This document shows, piece after piece, positions 54,001-64,000 of a stretch of 64,000 nt of DNA. The stretch comes from Protonemura montana (Eukaryota; Arthropoda; Insecta; Plecoptera; Nemouridae). The stretch is taken from the NCBI GenBank assembly GCA_947568835.1, contig OX387604.1, forward strand, positions 27,638,851-27,702,850. The letters run 5' to 3'. The notes below the pieces were generated by a model, which saw nothing but the letters and a program-made list of their open reading frames with translations, was not told the DNA's origin and did no database searches. Both the position numbers and the translations under genes were made by a program. The first letter of the stretch is position 1; every line of letters starts with the position of its first letter.

Positions 54001-55322
54001 TCAATGAGCACCGCTAAGCTCATCCCTCTCACCAGCAGCATTCTTCCTGGTGAGGATACTCTTCAGATTTGCAACCTCTGACGCCAACCGCGCCAACTCA
54101 GACTTGAGCTGTGCGTCATCAGGCGGGCATTCGTCAGAAGCATCGGTAGGAGATCCAGGATGACGAACGAGGGACACCAACTGGTTGGTTTGTGTGCTGC
54201 TCCATTCAATACCTTCTGAGATCCCGGAATCGCGCTCATCACTACTTCCTTCTGCGTCCCAAGGAGGGCTCGCCCGTGGACACGCCGGTTCTTGCTTGAT
54301 GTTCTGCAGGGAGAGCAACGCAGATGCCGCGTCTTTGTCGCCCAGAAGCGTCTTGTGACGGAGCTTGTGTGGCAAGTTGTTGTTGGCAGAAGATACGGTG
54401 GTGGCGTTACCAGCGGTGTTGTTCGTTCCTTGGACAGAGGCATCGTCTCCGCTGCCACTGGACAGCTCGTAGGGGGATGGAGCTCGACTGCGACTTCGAC
54501 TCAGGTTGAGGGCATTGTTGTTTGCAGACGCATCGAAAGAGGGCACGTGCAATGCAGACATGCCGTACTGATATGGGTACGCCTCTGGCTCGGTGTAGCC
54601 GTTGTTATCTAATTGCGAGTGGAAATGGTGGGGCGATGCTGCGTGCAGGCCGTTGGCAATCGGCTGGTGAATCACCGAAGTAGGAACTGGACTCGGGGAG
54701 TCTGGATACATATGAGACGAGGATTGGGACGAGCCACCGGACAATTTCGGGCGTTTAGTGATGCTCAATACTTGTTCACTTGTCGGTAAAGTTGCCATTA
54801 CTTGTTCAACACTGACTACGCTTTCCCCGTTGATGCCGAATTTGTCTTTGATTGCTGCTAGTTGTGCTTTCAGGACATGGTTCTCTTTGCTCAGTTCGAC
54901 GACACGGGTCTCCAAGATCATGTCGTTGAAGCGACGCTTTTCGCGGGAGCGTTTGGCTGCTTCGTTATTCCGTCGTCGTCGATCCCAGTAACTCTCATCT
55001 TTCTTGTTGTCCGGGATGAATTCTCGTTGTTTTCGCTGCGAAAACAGCTCCTTGCGTTTGAGATGACCGGCCAGATCGAATCCTGGAGGATAGTTGTCAG
55101 GATCCGGCGAGCCTGGCCTAGACATGTCCATCATGTGACCGTCAGGACCGCAGTATCCCTGGCCGTCCACCTCACGTTGATGTCCTCCCATGCTGCTGTT
55201 GCTGCTGCTGCTGTGGCTGGCCGGCATTGTCGAACTGTTGACGCAAGCTAGTTCCCCGTTGATGGGTGAACCACTTTGACGGGATACGAATTCAGCAACC
55301 ATCATTCGATGTCGTAAAGCAT
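54001..55322 (-). CDS. vri: vrille / NFIL3-type bZIP transcription repressor (main coding exon)
   Basis: Nuclear basic leucine-zipper factor. In insects VRI represses Clock through TTATGTAA-type boxes and closes the second feedback loop of the circadian clock; it also acts in growth and tracheal development. The exon starts after acceptor TTCTGTTGTAG at 55323 and ends at the stop 54003-54001. The first in-frame Met is at 55305, giving 434 residues if translation starts there. QRKQREFIPDNKKDESYWDR precedes the basic region RRRNNEAAKRSREKRRFND (about 110-128) and the zipper (about 129-157), followed by the vrille-specific VSVEQVMATLPTSEQVL. The rest is Ser/Asn/Pro-rich and low-complexity, including a Ser run from CTG repeats. 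The exon opens in phase 1, which implies an upstream coding exon (see 57523-57627). Family assignment is firm; the N-terminus is not. Confidence 0.95.
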
Positions 55323-55964
55323 CTACAACAGAAAAGAAAATATCGTCATTAGTCTTTATTCTTAATGGCAAAGACTTTTTTTTTGCGTTTTAGAGTCAGC
55401 TTAAAACTTTCTGCGCTGTTTCGCCGGTAATATTGATTGAAATTACAATTAACTGCAATCTGATGTTATTTAGGAGGGTAAACCTATTCACCACCCATTT
55501 GCATGAGCTCACTTTCGGAGCTCAAACGTTTGGTTTAATATACAAATGTGTTGTATTTCAAATGCCAACGTCTATGTAAGATATTATTTTCGTTTTCCTT
55601 CCTCCTTATGAGAAAAGCCTTTCATCTAATATCATGCTCCTGGCAGATTTAATTCAATTTTGATTGCTCCATGGATAAATGGATTTCTATCTATAAAACC
55701 TACCCCTCCAGTTTGCCTCGAGATGGTTATATCTGATCAAATAAATCTTAGTCTTTTACATAGGGTCGTAGTCTACTTTGTTAGTTTGTCGGCTCTCGAC
55801 TGGGGTCCTTATATTGAAGATGCTTTTATACGCGTCCGAAATGAGATATTTTAGTGCAAGCCTACAGAGAGAACAAGACGATCACAAAAGGTGTCTAGAA
55901 GTCCTAGAGCCCACTCTCAAAAGATCACGCAGCGGGTGGAAGGGGTGAGGGGGGGGGGGCAGCG

Positions 55965-57087
55965 CACGTGTCACTCTAAGTGGTTCAGTGAGGTAAACAT
56001 GAAATTAATTATTAAAAATAAGTCAGGGCTAAAACTAACAAACTAGGAGTACGGTGGGTGTGTGGACAGTACCCCAATCCCAATCCCTATCGAACCGCAC
56101 TTGCGACACCTCTAAATTGTACACGTGTATCTACGTCTTAGAGGACCGTCTATTAATTTCAACTTCGTTAATTGGAGTATGATTTACATGGCAACGGCTC
56201 ACAATCATTGAAACGCATCGAAATGTGATCAAGATAAAAAATATTGCCACCAATTGGCGATTGCTGATTGATGTGCTGGTCTTTGGTTTCCTGCTAGCTA
56301 ATTGGGTGCGAGGGAACGACTCTTCGAACGCTCCCGTTTTAGAAAATCGGTTTATGTAGGTCGCTGGAAATTAAATTTCATGTAGGATCTATGTGGTTAA
56401 ATACTGATTTGCTATAATGAAATTGAATTTGTTATTTTCTGTGAAAACACTTGTAAAAGCCCTCGAGACAGGGTGGTAAAATAAACGCACGTGGTATCCA
56501 TGGTTTGCAATTTGCATGCTCATATTTTTCATCACAGCTCAGATTGAATTATTTGCACCGTTTTGAATTTGACAAGAACTTCCCAGCTCTTATGTATAAA
56601 TATGGTTTTTTCAAAATATCCTCCTCGATTTGCATGTCGTGTGCCTGGTCCTGAATGCACGCGCGTTGCGCTGTAATTGCACCCGCGGAAACGCTAAGTG
56701 AGCAATGTCTTGTCAAGGGCAGTGTAAAGCTAACAAGATTAGCAAAGAGATCAGGAAATTGCCTCTAGAGCAATATTTGCCAGCGGGCTTCCAACTTATA
56801 TTCAGGTTCCTTTTCAAATTGTGAAACTGGCAAATAAATTCACACGCGCGATATTATCGAATGATAAAGAGAACGCACTAAATATAAATCGGACTTGTTG
56901 AAATATAGTTCAGCAGTTGCGTCATGTTTTTATCTTGACAGAGTAATGACCAGAGGAGTATGACAGTCGACTAGAGAATTTCCTATTGGTCCATTACTGG
57001 CTACTCTTTGTTCGTAACATTCGCAATGATTCGCAACAGAGAGGAAATTTCTGTGACGTTTATAATTGCCATCAAGGGATTCACGTG
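55965..57087. promoter_or_regulatory. Cluster of four CACGTG E-boxes in the vrille intron
   Basis: Perfect CACGTG hexamers at 55965-55970, 56122-56127, 56488-56493 and 57082-57087. This is the site bound by CLOCK/CYCLE, which activates vri in insects. At this base composition about one would be expected per 9 kb, so four in 1.1 kb is a clear excess. Two more lie upstream at 60441-60446 and 62038-62043. Function is inferred. Confidence 0.6.
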
Positions 57088-57522
57088 TATGCGTTTAAAA
57101 AGCCACGTATATATTTGTGAGCAATTTTGTGAGTCATACATGGTTGAAGCATCGGAGATCCAAACCTATGCCTCATCTCCTCCGCACCGTGACCTGTCTA
57201 AAGTGACCCTCCGGGCGGGCGGGCAGGCACCAATCTGCAATGTTATCGCCAGCACCATGGTACCCAACGCACCCACAACACAGGTTGACTTCTCACATGG
57301 CTAGATTAGATGCTAGTGCCAAAGTCTCAGCCTACACTGATCTACCAAAATCAAACGACGTAAAAACAAACAATAACACATCGATGCCAAAAAGCCATTG
57401 TGCAACAAGTTAAGAAACAAGATAAGGAAACACAAGTTATATAAATAACACGAGTATTTCAATGAAAATCATGTTAGAAACAAAAACAAGCCTCATGTTT
57501 TTTTTATGTTTTAACCACTCAC

Positions 57523-57627
57523 CAAAAAAATCTTTCGCTTTTTCAGCAGGTGACTTGATTTTTGAAAACTCTTCATCAAACGTAACCGAATGTTTAAAAA
57601 AAAACTGCCTGTTACGTAAGGTCGCCA
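57523..57627 (-). CDS. vri: Probable upstream coding exon of vrille
   Basis: A 105-nt segment with acceptor TATTCACAG just before 57627 and donor GTGAGT just after 57523. Read in phase it encodes ATLRNRQFFFKHSVTFDEEF and then SKIKSPAEKAKDFF. It ends in phase 1, exactly matching the phase-1 start of the main exon, and the joined codon is GAT (DFF-D-ALRHRMM). It also opens in phase 1, so the initiating Met must lie further upstream; an in-frame TAG upstream excludes simple 5' extension. No similarity was used, so this rests on splice signals and phase alone. Confidence 0.5.
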
Positions 57628-57909
57628 CTGTGAATACGTCAAGGAACAGAGCTATCGCTACGTGCTAACCCAACCAAGGTAAACGATGGACTGATAGATG
57701 AAGCAAGGTTCGAACGAGTATTGTCGCGACTGACGGTAGAAGGTTGGTGGACCAGACCGACCAGACTATAGACAAGGCACTCATTGCATGGAGCGAGGGG
57801 TGAGGAACTACACACAAACACCCTCCCTGACTCACCAATCACAACGCGTTGTGTCACCTTCTCTCTTACGTAACCACAACCGTACTCGCTCACTCTCTCG
57901 TTACGTAAC
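57611..57909. promoter_or_regulatory. Three TTACGTAA (VRI/PDP1/E4BP4) boxes at the 5' end of vrille
   Basis: TTACGTAA at 57612-57619, 57866-57873 and 57901-57908; the last is a full GTTACGTAAC match to the RTTAYGTAAY consensus of PAR/E4BP4-type bZIP proteins. VRI itself binds such sites, which suggests autoregulation or PDP1 input. The first box overlaps the candidate upstream exon. Confidence 0.55.
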
Positions 57910-60900
57910 CGGGATCCCGTTTGCCCCTTAATTTTTAACGTCTATTTAATCACGAACCCGAATTTAGACGGACTTTTCCGAATAGAGCATGCTGATGAGT
58001 CCGCCGCGTTTTCTTGAGCTAGCGCAATTTTAAAAGGTGAGTGAACCACTAGAGATGTGGACAAGAAAGAAAACCTTATCTCTATTACGTCTTAAAATTA
58101 AAATGTAGTATAGGAGGAGTGACCTCCCTTAATAGCTAACGTGATGATCACTCGAACTCGGCTGGTTGCGTGGGTATAGCTATTTTAAATACGACGCACA
58201 TTGCGTTTTACACTTGCGCTCGCTTTTTATTGCCAATTTGGTAAAATATTTTTAAACCATCATTCTACGGTGTTTAAAGGAACGAAACACAATTTACGAT
58301 TCTTTCCGAGATCTTTACCACAATTTTTTTAATTATTATTATTATATTTTTTTCCGAAAAGCGTACAATTAATAGCAAAATGTAGTATCTCCGAGCTATA
58401 ATTCCGTCATAGGAAGCAAAGAACAGATTTCCTTTACTTTGTAATGAGATTTCCTGAACATTGACCTTCTCTCGATTATTCAAGATTAAATAAAAATCAG
58501 CATAGGTTTTCTAGCCAGTCAAGATCCGAAATCTTACGAAATTGAACGTGCACGTAACTATTTGATTAGGTAGTTCTTTGGCAGTACCATCCAGTGCATT
58601 CGCCCAGATAAGGAAAACCACAAGCACTTTATTATTATCGATTACACAGCATTCCTACACAAGCCCATGGGTTTCGTAATGTTGCGACTTTATCTTCATA
58701 AATCATAATTAAATTATGATATCCCAATATGATGTACATAATAATCAAGCATTTTTACAGGCTGATAAAATGAAGATGTCGATGAACTTCTCTTGTCAGT
58801 CAATCTCAATTATTACTTCACATGACGATGGGGATTACAGATATAATATAAAACAAGCTGCAATAGTTTGCAATAATTTGCAATAACGCTTATACGTAAT
58901 ACATTGAGATAAAGGAGCCTGAATATGATTACCGTACCTGCCAATGAACAAAACTACTGAACCTTGGTAGCTATAATTATGAGCCTCAACTTTCCGGTGT
59001 GATAAAATGGTTAAGATTTGACCACGTTTAGACGGCGGAGTTAATCCTCGTATGAGCAACCATTGATTGCCCTTGGCCGGTGTGATACGTTGAATATTAT
59101 GTATGCAGTAACCTTTCCCTACATTGCATCAAGAGACAGGAAGTCGAAAGCCCATGGTCATCGCCGGAATAAGATCAACTGAACGCCCTTCAAGAGAAGA
59201 AATCAACAATTTTGGGCATATATTTGAAACTTAAGGACCGGAAGTGAAACAAGTGGCTTATAATGTTGATGTTAATGTTGTGGTGGTTTTATAAAATCGA
59301 TATTTAACATGTGTTTTAGTTGTTTTGATGCTTGATTTTTAGGTTTATTTTCAAATGTTGTTGTTGTTATTGTTAGGTTGTGTCTATGTTTGGTTTTCAT
59401 GATTATTTAAGGTATTTTATAGCATTTTATGTTATTTAGGTTGTAGTAATGGGCAGAGGTTTACCAAAAATTTGAATAGCGTTGTCTAGAACAGGACATC
59501 AGCATAATGACTCACACAATTTAATCCGGTTGTGTGATTAATGTGGGAACATAGAAAGTACACACAATGAACTTGTTTATGTTTCAAGTGTAACAAAACC
59601 ATTTGATATGTTATAGGAATCACAGGTAAGCTCGGTGATAATTGTCGGTGATTTCAAGTATAATTGGTGAGCGCAAATATCAAGAAACTATTGCATTCGG
59701 ACTAAGAGGCTCATATATTTCCGAGTGACAATGGATTGTATGTGAATTTGATATGAGATGCTCAGAAGTGGACCTCTCATTCTTGGTCCTGACAATCAGT
59801 AAATTATTCCAAGAATTGAGTTGACAATTGAGTAACGTAATCATCGAACAAGATAACGAATACTTTTCAAGTACCAACTATTAACGAGTGGGTTGCACGT
59901 TAGTGCCGAACTCTAACGGCAAATTAGAGGTAGCAGAATTCGAAGTTCAGTTATTGATTGTGTGATGACAAAGAGTCTACCGAGTTTCCGTCTCATTCAT
60001 TAGCTATCATTTACAAAAAAAAGAACACATTTATGAAATCAGATCATTCAATATTTTCTACCATGCGCATAATTATTATTGAAAACATTTGTTAATTTCA
60101 ATGTAAACTTGCATTAAGTAGTTGTTTACAGTATTATAGAGAAGTGTGATTATCAGATGTGTTTTTTCTTTCTGTTGCTAAATAAATACAAAGTTATCAT
60201 AATCTCGGTGTTTGTAAAAGAAAACATGGATAGCCGCCGATGAATCTTGTTAATGAAGCCTGAAGTCGATATTCTCTAGTAGTCTAAGCCGCGTGTTATT
60301 TCCAAGCAGATTTCAATGTAAATATCAAAAAGATTATTCTTGCTTAGACCCAAAATAATGTAGTGCTATATTCTTTTGCAACTTTGAAATGAGCTAGTAG
60401 CCGAACAAAGGATCCCCTTATCTTTCATCCAATCAAGATTCACGTGATCAACAATATAAACAAATAATTACCGCATAACATATGTTACGATTGTCAATTA
60501 TTAAGTATGATTGATAAGAACGAGATAAAGACTAACATAGACCAATGGCCTAGGACACTGTTTTTATCTCAATACATCGTTTATCTTTACATTTATTTAC
60601 GTCTATGGTATGTAGATTGAACTGGATTTACCTTATTTACTTCTCAAATTAGGTGAGAAAATATGCAAGGAGGTCTGAAAATCACATTTTTTGGTTGTGT
60701 GATTAGTTATTTTACATACTTCCATCGTCAGAAAGTGCAGATTTACTTAGAGACGATTAACTTCCAAACCAGTGTGCCTATTCTTAGAGTTCGCACTAAA
60801 TCGTTCCTAAAATACCGACCGTGGGACTGAAAAACAGCGTCTTACGAATGTCTAACGAATATATTAGCATGTAGGTACATGGAATGTACCAAAGAAGATA

Positions 60901-63900
60901 GCACACATGTATTAAGGTTGTTTTCGGCAAAAGTCTAGTTCTGCTCAAACTACTCATTCCAAATTTTGAATTCTGTACCGAAAACCAATCTCCCACTTTC
61001 TTACACCCGTGGGATTCGGGGGTTTTTGACGGTTTCCAGCATCCAAGTCTTTGTCGATATGTATTTATCAAAAGAGCTTAATTTTGATTCTAGTGGTAAT
61101 GAAAACTGCAATGGCAAATAAAGAGCTGAAGTAATCAAGTCGCCTGCCAGAATGAAGTTTTTCTAGCCTCTGGTATCGTATCATTGGCTGTATGCCCCTA
61201 TGGTAGTATAACCTATAAACTCAATGGTATTTAGTATTTCAATTCAGTTGGTAACATTGTGTGGTGTTGCTGACGTAAAATCACAAATTTTACTTATCAA
61301 AAAATTGCATTTGACTCACTTTTATCTCTTGCATTCTTGTTATTATTGCTGGCGATATCATGGACTGACGCAACTCATATGAAGTTTACCGCAGGTCTTT
61401 TTGAACAAATTTCAAACAAAGAAAACTGGAAAATAAATTATGTCCCAATTTTAGATATCAAGTAGTGAGCTGACAGCCCACACTGAAAGCAAAGCTACGA
61501 TTCCAGTCGTTATAAAATAGGTGAACGGTGTACGAATCTGCTAGGACGCCCGATCCGAGATTTCGTGGGCTCGCCGAAATCCACTGGGGTATAAAAATAG
61601 TATGAGCCCAGCATGCATGACTGTGTTTCTTTGCAGTAATTGACCCCAAAGAACGTGTGCTATACTTTGGTCACATTCGTAAATTATAGCAATATATTGG
61701 ATTCTGCTAATAAATAAACGATTTCCATTCGTGCGTTTGCCAAAGATTTGACGTCACTTTTGCGAGAGGTGAAAACAGGCATAAAAAGCAAAATAGAAAT
61801 ATTTTTTCTGCAATTAAAAAAAAATGCTTTGAAGCTTGACGAGGAAATGCATCGGAACACATTTTCGTTTGTTATGAAAAGGTCTAGACTGTCAATATTT
61901 AAAAAGGTATTTACCTATTGATTAAAATGTGTTCATTTATATCGCCACAAGAGAGCCAAGCGTCGTATAAACTGCTCTAGACATTCTCAAATTGAGGTCT
62001 GGGGTGAAGCCAATGCGACAAGAGGCTAGGATTCGCACACGTGTAAATGGGATAAATTACATTGGCACAATTTAGTTGTGTCTGCAATATTCCAGATTAT
62101 TTTTATGTCAGCCTTCCTCTATTTTCAGTTCAATGCTTTTTGTCTCATTCCACACACCCCTCCCTCCCCACCCCCTCCCCTTCTCAACCAACATCATACC
62201 TATCCAGTGCGTCTTTCGATCTAATACCTAATACAAATTGGATTCTATATTACGTCACCGTGAATTTTAGTGCACCAAAGTTTACCTGCTAGGCTACGCT
62301 GAGATACTAAGTAGATGCAGCCGAAAAAGAATGCCTAATTCCAAACGGCAGTTGACATGGTTCAGTCTGTATTTGTCTTTGCCCAGTGGCCCACTTTTTG
62401 CAAATTGGGGTCATTGCGTCAGCGTTTAAACACATCAGGGCGGTTACACGAAAATCGCGCTCGAATATTCTATAGATCCATTTCAGATTGTAAATTAACG
62501 ATCGCAATCTTCTAAAGAACATAAGATATCGAATCATAAAATCAACTTTAGCTCATGAGATTCAAGTGTTAGGTGGTGGTGGATGATATTATTTCTGTAT
62601 CCACTATGACGTGGTTAAAATTCAAGTTTAAGAGCAATGAAAGTCATTGACCTAAATAGTCGTGGAGTGTGAGCGATGGGCAAAGAAATGGTATGCCAAT
62701 CCAAGCCATTCACTCCGTAGGTCTATAGGTATACTAAAGTAGTTAGATAATGAGCTTTCTCCGACGAGTATTGCTAGTGGTCGCGTTGTAGTTTGCTGCA
62801 ATGGTGCTAGCGAGTGTGGCGATACCGCGAGACAAAACAGCTTTCCACTGGGCTACCTTTTAGGGTCATAGACCTAGACAATCCTCGAATCAAGGTTATT
62901 ATATGTGTAATATTAAAATTAAAAATTCAGCACATCCGCTTGCTGACAAATCAAAGATCTAACATAATATTTGATCATTGTAATCGATTTGTGTTTAGTA
63001 GGATGAAAACATATTATTGACTACCTTTCATTTTTAATCCTTACATTGCTAGAAGTTTTTTTTTTTTTTTTTTTTGTGCAAGAAAAGGTAAAACGCTTAC
63101 CCGGGTTTTAGCAAAATGCAACTACGAGAAGACGGTTTGATTTTCAGAAGGAGATTAATTGAGCTTGCATCCTATATCATAAAATGGTACGATGTTCTAC
63201 GAATTTATTTCAAGAGGACGCGAACCGATTTAGAATGAAGATGATAATATGCGTGGAAGGAAATTATTTAATGATTCATTCAATTCAAGGGACTCTATGA
63301 TGGAGCATCTCAACGACTGCCAGGATTCTAGAAACGGCACCTCCATCGACGAGGACCATCAGGAGCATCACTAGTTAAGCGGATAAATTGAATATCCGTA
63401 TTGAATCTCTTGCCATCAGCTTCCTGTCGAAAAGGAATGGTTTTAATCGGTCGAGAATCACGAATGCATAAAATGCAAGGCAAACTGGCTGCAATTATAT
63501 GCCGTAAATATAAATACAACGCAGACATTGAGTTTTAACTTGTGTAGAATGGTTAGCCAACAAAACCTTCAATGCTTTTGAAACTTCCGCTTTTCGATAA
63601 TTCCGTTAATATTTAATCCGCCTTTGTTATTTAATATTTGCGGTTTTTTTTTTATAGAATTATCTAAATTAGAGCATTTAGCCGCATAGTTCTTAAAGAG
63701 GAGAAATATGATTGTCATTCTGATGGAAGTGGATTTGGGAAACGATGTTCCGATTGCAGTGTTGAGTCTGAGTCCCGTTTAAAAATGAATTGTTTCGTCG
63801 TATTGGTGATTACATTATCATGCAGATGATAAGAATGTTTCCTGAATTATTACGTAATTGTTAAGGATAATTAGTTCGCCACTTACAAGACTATAGCTAA

Positions 63901-64000
63901 AACAACAAAAACAATGCATTTTCATTGCCATAAACCTGCGCGCATTCTGTGCAAAGCTTAGTTACCAGCCTGCTCAAGTAGCAAGCACCTACACCATCTT
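57910..64000. other. Upstream or intronic DNA of vrille, no other gene supported
   Basis: About 6 kb with only short, unrecognisable open frames on both strands. It includes E-boxes at 60441 and 62038, an ATTACGTAAT box at 63849-63858, a TATAAAAATAG motif near 61591, a pyrimidine-rich tract at about 62150-62195 and a T run ending near 63075. Since vrille's first exon is not located, this region may be a long first intron. Confidence 0.45.

Noticed and set aside
57992-58003. Hammerhead-ribozyme-like core CTGATGAGTCCG
   Set aside because: The required GAAA segment closing stem II does not follow, and no pairing arms were found. A chance match to half the motif.
61591-61601. TATAAAAATAG as a promoter for a gene to the right
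   Set aside because: No supported coding sequence, initiator or exon follows on the plus strand before the window ends.

Overview
This window is nuclear DNA from an animal, almost certainly an arthropod. It is AT-rich, its genes are split by spliceosomal introns, and it carries SINE-like repeats and satellites. Five observations point to an arthropod: RpL9 has the NQCVKIP and [19 protein letters not shown] residue pattern typical of arthropods; a CLIP-domain serine protease homolog is present; a vrille-type bZIP gene is present; the 5S-derived repeats contain the ACATCGGTTCTC stretch of arthropod 5S rRNA; and short TTAGG runs match the arthropod telomere unit. I cannot name the species.

Layout. 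(1) 1-5052: a 57-bp satellite at the left edge, then mostly featureless DNA. (2) 5053-17091, minus strand: CSTF3/suppressor of forked, 13 coding exons, C-terminal end not found. (3) 18393-28474, plus strand: a DENND2-family Rab GEF in 11 coding exons, head-to-head with CSTF3 across about 1.3 kb. Its last introns hold 5S- and tRNA-derived repeats. (4) 28475-37536: gene-poor DNA with a recent 171-bp duplication, several 5S-SINE copies and a 34-bp satellite. (5) 37537-43821, plus strand: a secreted, catalytically dead CLIP-domain protease homolog (scarface-like) with a TATA/Inr promoter and a non-coding first exon. (6) 44384-44956, minus strand: an intronless RpL9, tail-to-tail with the protease homolog. 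(7) 46243-49822, plus strand: GDP-L-fucose synthase, head-to-head with RpL9. (8) 49823-53999: gene-free, with a 38-base G run. (9) 54001-55322, minus strand, with a likely upstream exon at 57523-57627: a vrille/NFIL3-type clock bZIP, with clustered CACGTG E-boxes in its intron and TTACGTAA (VRI/PDP1) boxes at its 5' end. (10) 57628-64000: probable vrille upstream or intronic DNA.

The genes do not form one pathway. They are ordinary arthropod genes arranged as two divergent pairs and one convergent pair. The less ordinary content is the repeats (a 5S rRNA-derived SINE family with a chimeric copy, and a tRNA-derived inverted-repeat element), the possible self-regulation signals in CSTF3 intron 3, and the dense clock-type sites around vrille. 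Exon borders were set by hand from GT/AG sites, reading-phase continuity and similarity to known families.
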